Part shown: piece after piece, positions 47,585-61,700 of the stretch
How the letters are laid out: each line of letters begins with the position of its first letter
Numbering within the stretch: position 1 is the first letter of the stretch
NCBI GenBank assembly: GCA_964020155.1
Contig: OZ026551.1
Coordinates: 2,720,018-2,784,017 of the forward strand
Length of the DNA: 64,000 bases
Reading direction: 5' to 3'
Source: Chondrilla cf. caribensis
Taxonomy: Eukaryota; Porifera; Demospongiae; Chondrillida; Chondrillidae
Position numbers and translations under genes: made by a program
Notes under the pieces: model-generated
The model's input: only the letters and a program-made list of their open reading frames with translations
What the model was told of the DNA's origin: nothing
Database searches by the model: none

Positions 47585-49890
47585 TAACAGACATAATATT
47601 AATATTAATAATAATACATCATCTTGCAATTGTTCATGGTATTGTAGGAAATTTGATTATAATGATTCTCAATGCTGGCATGGATGATTTAGCCAGAAAA
47701 TGGTCAGCACAATATCTATGAATACAGACTTTTTACAAATGAAAACAATAATCAGCATGACAATAATTATAATGAAAAGCAGCTCAGTTAGTAAGCATAC
47801 AGTAATACATTGCAACATCATAGTACACTGTATATGTAGTGAGGATATGCTAGATATAATTTAATGCAACAGTACTTAATATTGATGCCATACATGATAT
47901 TATGACCGTGAGTATACATAGTATGTCTTGATACTATATACTTATTATATATATACTTGGGATAAGGGATATAAATAGATATGTAAACTACTATAGTATA
48001 TACAAAAAAGGGATCAATAATACATATAATATTATGATAAGATTCACATATAATACATCTTGATAGCTGCTGTGTCATCAGGTGGAATAAATTTTAGTGA
48101 ATTTAAAAAGACACGGCAGAACTTACAATGGTGTACTACAAAATATATAATACTTACCATTGTCAGTTGCCTATACATATATATATTAATATTTTATATT
48201 ATAATATAGAGATAGATAATTTGGAGACTCCTGATGTATTGAAATAACAAGAAGTAATTCATGTAATGAGTGTTACCATGCAGATTGTGCTTACAATATT
48301 GGAAAATTCACTGAAATTTAACTGATTTGATATTGAAAGAGGCAAACAATTAACCACATTTTCCCTGTCATCATCCACTTACCTGTAATATTATAATGGT
48401 ATTTGGATGTGAATGTATATATATTTTTTCATAATCATTATTGATCCCTTTAATTTACTCACAGCAATTACATTTCTGCCTACCCATTCATTTCACTTAT
48501 GCAGTCATTTGAATTATTTTGCTAAGATATAATAATATTAATTAATATTATTTAAATATTCCAGATATTTTACATCTGTTCACTGCTCAACTTGTCTAAT
48601 GCAGACACACTATATTTGGTGGATTATTGATATGGATATCATTGCAGGCAATAAGGGTCCAATAATTGATCCCCGGCTACATCTCTCAATATCTGTCTTC
48701 ATGTAAACTGTTACAGTGTTTCTAGGACCTAAATCAATTAGTCAAATAACTATTCAACTGCATTAATATCAATTCAATTTTTCATTATTCCAATTTCTTA
48801 ACCAAAAGTACATTATCCATCATGTCAAATGCTTTGCTTGCATCAGCCATAAGTCAGCAAACCATAAATATAAATAGTGTTAACATAAAGTTTCACTGTA
48901 CACAGATTGCGTCAGTGTACTGCTTATTATAATTAAAATTACTATCTCATATAATATATATTTACATACATACAGCTAGTGTAACAGCTGATTCACTTCC
49001 ACAACAATGTGCATTGTGAGTGACATGCAGGGTTACAAAGAGCTCATAGATCTGGGATCTGCTAATAGATCTTGCTAGGTACAAATATTAATTATAGTAG
49101 TCCAATTACGTACCTTTTCATTGGATGAATAAAATATATGGCCATTTGAATTCAGCTATACACTCAAGCTTCGTATGTGAAAACTAACTTGTTTCAACTG
49201 TACATGTTATCATGTATGCAAATAATTTGCATAGTGTCAAGTAGTCCTTTGTCAAGCCTGGACTGAATGCTGTGGACAATTGTATAATATACTCGATAGA
49301 AGAGATAAGGTAGAAATCGCAATAATGTACACATATTCAATATAATATCATGGATGTTACTTACAGCATCACATAATCCAGTATGCAAGTTTGTGCTGAC
49401 ATGCTTCTAGATCCATGGAACAGTTTGCATGACATATGATTAAAGCATAAGAGTAAGCACATTCATGAAATGACAAATACACAAACATGCTTAACTTTTC
49501 TGAATTGTTTGCATTCACTGTTGTTCTAGTATTTTGAAGAATTACGTATAGAAGTCCACCATAACACCTATTCACTGCTACTGAATAGGGTTAAAAGGCA
49601 GCATTGTTGTGCAAAACATCTTTGAATAAGTGTTTGTGTTCAAAAAGCTTTCGAGCAGGTGAGATCACCACCATTTACAATACAGATGTAACATACAGAA
49701 AGGTGATCTTCAATGCAACGTATGAATGCTCCATGGCTATAATGATATTAACACCTTCACTCACTGAGCAACAAATTACGTAAGGCTAAAACATGTCCAC
49801 ACATGTGTAAAAGTATGACAACAGAAATGCTTAGCACATAATGATATTGCATGGTTATTTATAAATATTATACCTAACTTAGATCATGAT
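47585..49890. repeat. Segmental duplication, copy 2, with decayed FN3 exons
   Basis: This is the partner of 43130-45580. It additionally keeps, near 48063-48135, a remnant of the end of the first FN3 exon (GCTGCTGTGTCATCAGGTGG) with a broken frame. Near 48975-49045 it holds the same domain-5-type remnant as copy 1. These support an origin from an ancient Ig/FN3 paralogue. Confidence 0.75.
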
Positions 49891-50003
49891 GAACAAAATG
49901 TCATGTCATTACAATTATTTCATACTCTATTATTATTGCATCGATCTTGCACAATAATAATGACTACTGCCTATGATCTCCTCAGCTAGTGGTTGTGTCA
50001 CTG

Positions 50004-50126
50004 GTCATGTGGCATGAGATCCCTCATGCAATCCATTGAGAAATCTCAAAGTATAGTAGCATAAAAGCATGTTTACATTCCATTGGTTTTCGTTGTTCGG
50101 AATAAGGTACGATTCACCATAGTGGA
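50004..50126 (+). promoter_or_regulatory. Promoter block of pseudogene C
   Basis: The GTCATGTGGCATGAGATCC box, TTGAGAAATCTCAAAGTA dyad, CATAAAAGCATG at the TATA position and TACGATTCACCATAGTGGA leader keep the family order. The CpG sites of the GGCGCGAG box have changed to GGCATGAG, as expected from CpG decay. Confidence 0.6.
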
Positions 50127-50671
50127 ATGACATTCTTCATTATTTACATGTTGGCTATTGTCTTATACTAGAGCATTGGTAAGACTCTGACCCTCAAAGT
50201 AATTATCTGTCAACATTCAGTGAAGTGTATGTGTCTTTCTCACAAAGGTAATATATCCATTTCAATTGTTATCATTGGACCCATTTTAGGTACCACTACT
50301 AGTGCTCAACTAGAAAAGCTACAGGCAGCACCATGCTCCCTCGAACAATCCTGCTGTAACTGCTACTGTTGATATGATAGAGATAGTGCATTGTAGTGAA
50401 CCAGGTGGTACTGTATAGTGGTATGGTCCTGACAGAGGAGTAGTACCATCAAGTGGAGATGTTAGACAGGTGGAAGTCAGCAGCGTAAGACCACTTGTGT
50501 TCATTAGTTACCAGTCATACACACTTGATAACAATAATGATGTATCAACGATGACAGTCAACCAGAACCGTCCATCAAGTGATGTGGTTATAACTCACTA
50601 CAAGTTACTATATTCTAAGGATGGTGGATCACATCGTACATTAAGAACTAGCACACACAAACACACACACA

Positions 50672-50716
<45 letters not shown>

Positions 50717-51340
50717 GCACGCACACATGCACGCACACACAGACACACACACACACAATACCCACACGCATACACACACCCCACACAGCCCCTACAGTCA
50801 ATGTACAGAAGGTGGTTAATGGATCAACAATAACAGTGCAGTTCATGTCAGTTGGACTCCACTGACACTCCATGAAGCAAGAGGTTTTCCACTCTGTGTT
50901 GTAACCTACTGACCTTCATCACTGAAGAGAATATCTCGTGACATCAACAGTGTCACTACTACTGACTCTAGTGTTGTTATTGGAGGACTGGATCCAACTA
51001 CTTCATACAGTATTACTGTAGATGTGTACACTGGAAATGGTACCATCAAAGGGTGTTACTGCTGGTGAGTGAAAAGTGAATAATCCAATAACGATTATTA
51101 AAGCATGATACAATGGTAGAGTACACAGACAGTAACAAGAATTTTATTGAGAATGTATAATAACAATAATAGTGATTTAGACCAAATGATCGTTTGATGA
51201 CCGCTACTACTTTACCTCATGTACCATTGTGTGGATCTATAGTAATTTAATTTGCACTCACAGAAATGAATATTGTCAATCCCCCATGTTGAACCCTGTT
51301 GTGATAATACTGAGGTGATTGCTGGGTCTCTAGTATCATC
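50127..51340 (+). pseudogene. Gene C: collapsed Ig/FN3/transmembrane pseudogene
   Basis: The signal exon 50127-50178 contains TAG (…AIVLY, then stop). The Ig exon begins at 50290 and has another TAG at the position of the conserved QWYGP Gln (near 50415). At ~50515 it jumps into FN3-like sequence, and a ~140-bp CA-rich tract follows. A copy of the last FN3 exon (~50790-51063) has stops. A decayed transmembrane exon (from ~51265) breaks off after GVIAGSLVS-like sequence. Almost the whole FN3 array is deleted between Ig and the last FN3. This is a clear pseudogene of the gene A type. Confidence 0.85.
50651..50785. repeat. (CA)n-rich microsatellite in pseudogene C
   Basis: CACACA with scattered interruptions, directly upstream of the last FN3 exon copy. 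Gene A has a smaller CA-rich stretch at the same place (before 18512). Confidence 0.9.
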
Positions 51341-51801
51341 AGAATAGGATCAGGATAGCTTATTCAAACAGGGGAAGCCTTTAAAAAGAAAAAAAAAGAA
51401 AATTTGCATTTAATCTCTCCATCTATTCTATTCATTTGATCTATATAATATGGTCTCACACTGCACATGTATTGATTTTACATACAATTATGTTTACTTT
51501 AATGATTTTTCTTTATTATTTTTCGTTGTTATTATTATTTGTTCTCATACAAAAAACTCTGGACCGTAGGCAGTTGAGGCACGATTTATTCAATCTGACA
51601 CTTTGACAGCACAAGCTAACTCATCGACCACAGCAGGTCATCATCTAGCACAATCTCCTCCAAATTTAAATCCAATCCACAATTTCCTGAATCACAAATG
51701 CTCACTGTCAGCATAGATACTCTATACCACGCAACTGTTTGCGTAGCATTGAGTATCTATGCTGTCAGTACAAAACAACCCAGCTAGTGATTACGTCACA
51801 A
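51341..51801. other. Short intergenic region before gene D, with hairpin
   Basis: No gene. It contains a hairpin at about 51711-51766 (CAGCATAGATACTC and its complement GAGTATCTATGCTG around a GC-rich centre). The hairpin interrupts sequence that is continuous upstream of gene B, so it is probably a small foldback insertion. Confidence 0.5.
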
Positions 51802-51924
51802 GTCATGTGGCGCGAGAGCCATTGCGCAATCCGTTGAGAAAATTCAAAGTACAGTAATATAAAAGCATGTCTCCTTTCCACCCGTTTCCGTTGTTCGGGA
51901 TAAGGTATCATTCACCACAGAGGG
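51791..51924 (+). promoter_or_regulatory. Promoter block of Ig/FN3 gene D
   Basis: It contains a TTACGTCA site (51791-51798, CRE/ATF-like consensus), the GTCATGTGGCGCGAGAGCC box (51802-51820), the GAGAAAATTCAAAG dyad remnant, TATAAAAG at 51858-51865 and the leader ending CACAGAGGG before the ATG. Its CpG box and TATA are as intact as those of gene A. Confidence 0.65.
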
Positions 51925-52692
51925 ATGACATTCTTCATCATTTACACTACGGCTATTGTTTTATGCTGGAGCGTGGGTAAGATCTTGGAAGTAATTGTTT
52001 GCGGGCATTTAAGTGATTCAGAGGTTCACGCGTCTTTTTGTAAAGACTCTGACAACGGCGATATATATGTATCCATTTTATCAATCATTGCACCCATTTT
52101 AGGTACCACTACTAGTGCTCAGCTAGTAAAGGTACAGCCACCACCACCCACTCCCCTGACCAGTCCTGCTACTGTCACTGCTACTGTTGATGAGAGAGTG
52201 ATAGTGCTTTGTATTGAATCAGGTGGTACTGTACAGTGGTATGGTCCTGACGGAGGAGTAGTACCATCAAGTGGAGACGTTAGACAGACTGATGTTAGTA
52301 ATCGAAGATCCCTTCTGTTTGCTAGTTACCAGTCATCTCAGGGAGGACAATATCAGTGTAGAACAAGTAAAGATTGTACCAACAGTACACTGTATGTGAC
52401 ATTAGGTGAGTGACAAGTGTAGGGTCTGTAGAAATCAACAACCTTATCTATTTCTGACATTAGTACATTAACTTCCATCATATTGATGCTGTTTATTTAT
52501 TATATAATGTTTGCCCTTTATAGTTCTGCTCGTTAATAGACTAAGTGTGAATGTAGCTTCAAGTTGATATATTAGCTTGTCATGATGACACACAATTTGT
52601 TATGAATATAGATAGTTATTGATTAGTTGAATTCAAAAATTGAAATTAGGAAATTATATGATGGTATAATGTGATACAGTCATGTTTCATGG

Positions 52693-52770
<78 letters not shown>

Positions 52771-55700
52771 CAGCATGGCTATAATCATTATTTCAATCTT
52801 TGTTTTTGGCCATGGGCATGATACTGAGTTCAGGATACGTTCTGTTTAAGATTGTTGCAGTGATGGATGTATGAGTTAGAATATAATAGTCCCCTCATGT
52901 ACATGACTTTCATTGAATGTCTTCTTACAATAATGTCCTCACATGATAGCACAGGATAAGAGTAAGTACATCAATGTAATGCACACATTCTACAATGTAC
53001 ACATGCTAATGCTGTGCTATGGTGTGGAGGTTTATTTCTAAAAAGATATGACAATTGTTATAACTACTATTGCACATCAATGTACTAGTTGATTGCTGTG
53101 ATTATCTAGCACTGTTGGTTTCCCAACATACACTATGTAGGGTGTGTCCAATATAATATTGTGAATTGTGATTAGCAAAATATATTTCACATTCCATTAG
53201 TTAGTGTAACATATCTTAATAATCAATGTTAATGAATTGTATTTTGTGGTATTCATCACAGAACCAAATAATATATCCCCTACAAGAGTAACAACTGTGA
53301 CCTCATCAACCACACAGACAACATCCATTACACCAACACAATCTCCTTCACAACTGCCCACCAAGGTAGAAGGTGTTACTGTTACGAGAACTGTACAAAG
53401 TTCATCTCCATCTTTGAAACTGTCATGGAGTGCAGTCTGTGGAAGTGGTATTACCTACACTGTGTGTTACAGTACAACTAGTGGAACACAGTCTGATCCA
53501 CCATCTGGTGCTAACTGTGGTGCTAGTGGAATCACTAGTACATTTACCACACTGGGTCCACTTAGTGGAGGAACTACCTACTACATCTGGGTAACTGCTG
53601 TGTCATCAGGTGGACGAGGAGCATACAGTGATAGACAACAGGCAAGAACATACAATGGCAAGTTACAAGGGATTGCTGCGTACTCTTGATCAAGTACCAA
53701 TAGTGTTGATATGCACTATATACTGGGGACACTTGGTGCACTAATCTTTGGTGTTGTGTATAATGTGCAAGAATCATCGTATTAATGTTATCTGCTAATC
53801 TAATGCTAATCCATATTTCAACTTTAAATTTGTGTCAGACATTTTAATGTCAGACTGACCCTATCTACAAGAATTGCTGTTGTTGCGTCTTTGTACACTC
53901 CTTCTCTACCACCACATAAACTTAATACACACTGAACCCAAAAGACTGAAACACTGAAATGCTACCTACAAAATCCTGACTTGCTGAATTCTGTACCTGT
54001 TAATATTAGTTGCCCTAATGTATGAATATTTACTAATTATAGCAGTACCTACTGTGACATCACACTATAGATTTGTGTCACCTTTGAATGTTTGTAACTC
54101 CAACCATCCAGAAGATATGTTAAGATGTATATCACACCTAAGTATCCCAAAAATATCAGTAGCCCTAATCAATTTTATATAAATCAATATACTTGCAATA
54201 ATGTCTCTTCAATCTACAAGTAGAAAACTGTTAAACACCCATAAATTGATTTATAGCTAATTATCATGGGTTATTAAATATAATCACCACTCTGTCAATC
54301 CTTCACATAGTACCTTCAAAGGTTGGTCGTCTTACCCTCACCAAAGCAGCTAGTTCAGGAAAACCAGCTCTTACTGTGACCTGGACTGCACCTCAGAGTG
54401 ACCGACCCATCACTAAATACCAAGTGCAGTACAGAAGAAGTGGTACCACTAGTCGGATTAGAAAGGATGTGACATCAAGATCCACCACCCTGGAGAACCT
54501 CCCTGCTGGTACTGGTTATCAGGTTCAAGTGAGAGCTGTTTCTGATGTTGGAGCTGGTCCATACAGTGATGTGGGAACACAAATTACACATCGAGGTATG
54601 AATGTCACAACTGCTTTTGATGTAGTCAAATCTGGGGTGGACACATAAGAGGGTTATTCAAATTCCTATTTTAACCGATTATACGCCAATGACAACAATT
54701 CGCACCTGTATAGTAGACAGCCAATAAAAATAGGGAGCAGAAAATCCCATATATCTCCGCAGAGAAAGCTTCTATCGACTCAAAATTGTCGTTGACTATA
54801 GCTCCATTACCAAACTACTGCCTAGTACTTTGATGATAGTCTGGGGAAAATGAATGAATGAATGAATTCGATCGAATTGAAGTGAGGGAGTTATCATCTA
54901 ACAAAGCACGCCAAACTCCTTTGAAAGTTCAACTACAAATTTCGGCACTGGTTCTTGTTCATAGACAGACACTTCTCTAGCTGCAGTCACAACTCCGTTT
55001 TTTCATTCAGATACATTATTGATTTCATTCAGGGTATAATATGTTTTAGTATATATAATATAAAGTTTGTTATTCCAAACACACAGCGAGACAAATCACA
55101 TCTGCTCAACGAATTCAATTTGGACATGAGGGGTCAAACACTGCGATAACATCATGGCGCATAACCAGTTAAAATGTTGATACAGTGTAGAAGCAAGAAA
55201 TCATTTTAAAAAAAACGAATTTGACCCTCAATAGGACCCTGGATTTAATTATGTGTATGTATATTTTAGCTATAAGTAACAAGGATGCCAAATGTGACAA
55301 TCTTTCCGCAATAAGGTTTGTATGTACATTTACCTTTATTTGAACACATACTTTCTTGTTGATATTTCGGGCATAACCTTTGCAGGTATAAGTATGTATA
55401 TTCATAGAAATCAGTAAATGGAATATTCAAATATAATGGACAACAGTCTTCTAACTGCTGCACTCCATTCTTTCACATAGTACCTTCAAAGGTTAGCCCT
55501 CGTCCTGTCCTTACCAAAACAGCAAGATCAGGAAGACCAGCTCTTACAGTGACCTGGACTGCACCTCAGAGTGACCGTCCCATCACTAAATACCAAGTGC
55601 AGTACAGAAGAAGTGGTACCACTAGTTGGAGTACAAAGGATGTGACATCAAGATCCACCACCCTGGAGAACCGCCCTGCTGGGACTAGTTATCAGGTTCA

Positions 55701-58700
55701 AGTCAGAGCTGTTTCTGATGTTGGAGCTGGTCCATACAGTGATGTGGGGACACAAATTACACCTCGAGGTATGAATGTCACAACTGCTTTTGATGTAGTC
55801 AGATCTGGAGTGGATGCAGACAAGGGGTATTCATATTTCCTATTTTAACATGTCGATACAGTGTAGAAACAAGAAAACATCAAAAAACCTGACTTTGACC
55901 CTCAATAGTAATCCAGATTTTGATTATGTGTATGTATATTTTAGCTATAAGTAACAAGGATGCCAAATTTCGAAAACCTGTAACACAAGAATGTTTTTAT
56001 GTACATTTACCATCATTGGAACGCATACTTATAGTCATGCTTTGTCTACATTTCAGGTATAAGTGTTGTATGTATATGTATGTATGTATTAATTCATAGA
56101 CATCAGTAAATGGAATATTCAAATATCACCAACAGCAATTTTTGACTGCTGTAGTCCATTCCTTTACGCAGCATCTTCAAAGGTTGGTCCTCTTACCCTC
56201 ACCAAAGCAGCTAGTTCAGGAAGACCAGCTCTTACAGTGACCTGGACTGCACCTCAGAGTGACCGTCCCATCACTAAATACCAAGTGCAGTACAGAAGAA
56301 GTGGTACCACTAGTTGGAGTACAAAGGATGTGACATCAACATCCACCACCCTGGAGAACCTCCCTGCTGGTACTGGTTATCAAGTTCAAGTGAGAGCTGT
56401 TTCTGATGTTGGAGCTGGTCCATACAGTGATGTGGGGACACAAATTACACCTCAAGGTATGAATGTCACAACTGCTTTTGATGTAGTCAAATCTGGGGTG
56501 GACACATAAGAGGGTTATTAAAATTCCTATTTTAACCGATTATACGCCAATGACAACAATTCGCACCTGTATGGTAGACAGCCAATAAAAATAGGGAGCA
56601 GAAAATCCCATATATCTCCGCCGAGAAAGCTTCTATCGACTCAAAATTGTCGTTGACTATAGCTCCATTACCAAACTACTGCCTAGTACTTTGATGATAG
56701 TCTGGGAAAATGAATGAATGAATTCGATCGAATTGAAGTGAGGGAGTTATCATCTAACAAAGCACGCCAAACTCCTTTGAAAGTTCAACTACAAATTTCG
56801 GCACTGGTTCTTGTTCATAGACAGACACTTCTCTAGCTGCAGTCACAACTCCGTTTTTTCATTCAGATACATTATTGATTTCATTCAGGGTATAATATGT
56901 TTTAGTATATATAATATAAAGTTTGTTATTTCAAACACACAGCGAGACAAATCACACCTGCTCGACGAATTCAATTCGGAAATGTGGGGTCAAACGCTGC
57001 GATGACATCATGGCACATAACCGGTTAAAATGTTGATACAGTGTAGAAGCAAGAAATCATTTTAAAAAAAGCGAATTTGACCCTCAATAGGACCCTGGAT
57101 TTAATTATGTGTATGTATATTTTAGCTATAAGTAACAAGGATGCCAAATTTGACAATCTTTCTGCAATAAGGTTTGTATGTACATTTACCTTTATTTGAA
57201 CACATACTTTCTTGTTGATATTTCAGGCATAACTTTTGCAGGTATAAGTATGTATATTCATATATAATGGACAACAGTCTTCTAACCGCTGCACTCCATT
57301 CTTTCACATAGTACCTTCAAAGGTTATCCCTCGTCCTGTCCTTACTAAAACAGCAAGATCAGGAAGACCAGCTCTTACAGTGACCTGGACTGCACCTCAG
57401 AGTGACCGTCCCATCACTAAATACCAAGTGCAGTACAGAAGAAGTGGTACCACTAGTTGGAGTACAAAGAATGTGACATCAACATCCACCATCCTGGGGT
57501 ACCTCTCTCCTGGGACTAGTTATCAGGTTCAAGTCAGAGCTGTTTCTGATGTTGGAGTTGGTCCATACAGTGATGTGGGGACACAAATTACACATCGAGG
57601 TATGAATGTCACAACTGCTTTTGATGTAGTCAAATCTGGGGTGGACACATAAGAGGGTTATTAAAATTCCTATTTTAACCGATTATACGCCAATGACAAC
57701 AATTCGCTCCTGTATGGTAGACAGCCAATAAAAATAGGGAGCAGAAAATCCCATATATCTCCGCCGAGAAAGCTTCTATCGACTCAAAATTGTCGTTGAC
57801 TATAGCTCCATTACCAAACTACTGCCTAGTACTTTGATGATAGTCTGGGGAAAATGAATGAATGAATTCAATCGAATTGAAGTGAGGGAGTTATCATCTA
57901 ACAAAGCACGCCAAACTCCTTTGAAAGTTCAACTACAAATTTCGGCACTGGTTCTTGTTCATAGACAGACACTTCTCTAGCTGCAGTCACAACTCCGTTT
58001 TTTCATTCAGATACATTATTGATTTCATTCAGGGTATAATATGTTTTAGTATATATAATATAAAGTTTGTTATTTCAAACACACAGCGAGACAAATCACA
58101 CCTGCTCGACGAATTCAATTCGGAAATGTGGGGTCAAACGCTGCGATGACATCATGGCACATAACCGGTTAAAATGTTGATACAGTGTAGAAGCAAGAAA
58201 TCATTTTAAAAAAAGCGAATTTGACCCTCAATAGGACCCTGGATTTAATTATGTGTATGTATATTTGAAATGGCTTCTTAAAATGGCGGTTTGACACCCT
58301 GCCATGCCTTCGCTTCTAACCATCAAAAGAAGACGAACGAAGGTGAAGTTCCATCATGTCTTCGTCTAACCGCCTCTTTTCAACTGCTGCTACCCCTCTA
58401 CGCTTCGCAACTCGCAACTGCCAAAGTATAGCGTCCAATATCAAGCTAGAACAACTCGGCTTGGACTTCAAATCGTACGGGATAGATTTCCTGGCTCTAC
58501 AAGAAACGAAGAGGGACATAAAACAGCCCACAATCAAGGTACCTCACACAGACTCTGTATTGTATACTCTTAAAGGTGGATTAGGTTTTGTTCTGGGAAA
58601 GAGGCTGCAGCCATATCTTCAAACATCGTGCTCTGTCAGCGATCGTGTTGCAATAGTATCATTCCGTTTTGGCAAGCCAGAACCATCTATCAGCGTCATC

Positions 58701-61700
58701 ATTGCATATGGGCCTACATCTCCCCGATGTCAGTCCAACCCACAGCTAAGAGAAGACTTCTATCAACAGTTGCAGGCAGCTGTGGATGTCATACCTAAGA
58801 GAGATGTAACTATACTAATGGGAGATATGAATGCCAAGATAGGAAAGAGATGCAGCACAGACATATACTCCTGCATGGGTATATTATGGTCCAAAGGGAA
58901 ACGTAATGACAATGGAGAGGCTTTTCTAGACTTCTGCGAATGATCTAATCTCCTCATAGCCAACAGCCTTTTTCAACATCCATCTCGACACATGACAACC
59001 TGGCAAGGATACATCAAAGGGGCAGAAGGAGGATCTATTCCCATCTACAAACAAATTGATTATATCACCATCTTGTGCAGATACAGAAGAATCGTGAAAG
59101 ATGCTCGGTCCTGGTCAGGATGTACAATGCCCAGCGACCACAGGCTAGTAACGATGGATATCTATCCACCCAAGATACACTGGTATCGCCAACGGGCCAC
59201 TCGTTATCCTGCCATTGACACTGACCTACTACTCACTAATGAAGATGTACAACGAAACTTTGTACTGTCTGTCTCAGCAAATTTGCCATCCAACTCCTTT
59301 ACTGCAAACAGCTGGACTGAATTTGGGACAACCCTTCAAAAGATTGCCAAAGAAACCATCGGAATCAAACCGCAACGAGGCCACACAAGGAAAATAGCAC
59401 CTACAGACCCTGATGTTAAATCATTAGTTGAAGAAGTCAAGAAGCTCAGAATTGATGAGAATGCAGCCCGCACAAGGAGTCAAAAAGCCGCAAAGAGAAC
59501 ACTGCTTCGCAAGAAACGTAAAGAATTATCCACCACACTGAAATGCAAAGGCAGACAACATCTAGAGAAGAAAATAGCAGAAGTTGAAGAAGCAAAGAAT
59601 GATGGCCGGAAAATGTTTGCAGCTCTGAAGGCACTAAACATTCGACCCCAGAATGCTCTCAGCATTACAGATGAAAGTGGCAAAACAATACACGATCCAG
59701 ACAGACAGGCAAACTTTGTGACAAACCACTTCAAGAACCAGTTTTCACCCAACAGCGCGGTTCCAGTACGACACCAGAGGACACTTCAACAACCAATTTC
59801 AGCAGAGGAAGTACAAACAGCTGCAACCAAACTCAAGAACCATAGAGCATGTGGCCCTGACTCGATCCCCAATGAGTTGATCAAGACCGCCTGCATGTGT
59901 GACAGGATAGCTCAGTGGATGGCAAGTCTGCTAAATACTGCTGTGGAGGGATCCATTGAGCTGTCCGCCATAGGTGCAGGTACACTCATTCCACTCCAGA
60001 AACCTAATAAACCACGAGGACCACTATCCAGCCTCAGACCAGTCGTACTACTGAACGGTATCCGTAAAATTCTATCACTGATTTTGCTTGAACGGTTTAG
60101 GCCCTATGCCGAAACTTACGTCCCTGACAGCCAAGCTGGATTCCGAAAAGGTCGTAGTTGCACAGACATAGTATTCGCAAAACGTCTACTCTGCTCCACC
60201 GCTATCATTTACAACATTCCAATGCACTTCCTATGCTTAGACCTTAGCAAAGCCTTTGACACACCAACAAGAGACCTGATCCTAGAATCCATCCAAGCTG
60301 CATGCACCAATGATGAAGACATCATGCAAATGACATCCACTCTTCTGTCAAACACCAATCTTAGAGTAAGGGTCAAAGATGTACTAGGCTCACCGTTTAA
60401 GTCAACTGTAGGGGTCCCACAAGGAGATAGCTTCAGCCCGGTGGCATTCACAACCACGTTTGAAACAGTTCTTCAGCAAACTCGTATGAAATTTCCTCCA
60501 ACACCAAGAACAGACATTCAACTAGGAATCCCGATGGAGATGCAATATGCAGATGATACAGATTTCGTTTCCACCAGCCACACATTTCTTGAAGACATCA
60601 TGAATGTACTCGACACAGAACTACCTTCTCACCACTTCAAATGCAATCGAGAGAAAACACAGAGAATTCAGATCTGTAAAAACAACAACGAATGGAGAAA
60701 GTCCAAGACTTTAGGAGTTCTACTAGATGAGAAAGAAGATGTGCTCCATAGGATGCAGCTAGCGAACTTAGCCTTCCGCCGCATGTTCAGTCTATTTGCA
60801 GGAACTGGTGCCTCTCTAGAACTAAAGATCCGCGTCTGGGATGCCTTGGTTAGACCAGTGCTACTCTATGGCTGTGGGACATGGGGTTTAACAGCCTCTC
60901 TCACAGAGAAGCTATGTGCCTTACATCGTAGCCACCTTCGAGTGCTAGCAGGTTATCGCTGGCCCAAGCGCATCAAGAATACAGCTTTGTACCAACTAAC
61001 TAAGACACAACCCCTCTCCCTTGACCTACGGCAAGCCAGACTTGACCTCCTTGGACATTGCCTACGCATGTCTCGCAACAGTCCGGCACAATTGGCGCTA
61101 GATGTTTCAGTCAACCCAGCCCTTAAAGGACGACGGGGACGACCTCCCAAATGCCTTTTGACCACCCTAAGAGAAGACGCAGCAAAAGCAGGACTAGACC
61201 TCAGAAGTGTAGGAGGATTAGAAGAACTAAGAAGAGTAGCAGCAGACAAAAACCAATGGAAAGAGGCAATTGACACATAAACTCAGCCTAGACATGTTAT
61301 TGGTACCATGTGTATTTGTATCTATGTCACAGCTGGAGTGATAATGTTAATAATAATAATAATAATGTATATTTTAGCTATAAGTAACAAGGACGCCCAA
61401 TTTGAAAATCTTTCTGCAATAAGGTTTGAATGTACATTTACCTTTATTTGAACACATACTTTCTTGTTGATATTTCAGGCATAACTTTTGCAGGTATAAG
61501 TATGTATATTCATAGAACTCAGTAAATGGAATATTCAAGTATAATGGACAACAGTCTTCTAACTGCTGCACTCCATTCTTTCACATAGTACCTTCAAAGG
61601 TTATCCCTCGTCCTGTCCTTACCAAAACAGCAAGATCAGGAAGACCAGCTCTTACAGTGACCTGGACTGCACCTCAGGGTGACCGTCCCATCACTAAATA

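Larger units (their letters stand above)
58267..61365 (+). mobile_element. RTE-like non-LTR retrotransposon, near full length, 3.1 kb, with target duplication
   Basis: The element is flanked by TGTATATTT at 58258-58266 and 61366-61374, a 9-bp target duplication in the FN3-array intron. It ends in a (TAA)n tail, as is usual for RTE-type elements. Neighbouring copies of the same intron (e.g. near 57115) give the empty site. It has a short 5' UTR and one long coding region. Clean duplication and an almost intact frame indicate a young insertion. Confidence 0.85.

Noticed and set aside
50598..50873. Open frames rich in His-Thr or Cys-Val around the CA tract of pseudogene C
   Set aside because: Translation of a dinucleotide repeat; the adjoining exons are broken.
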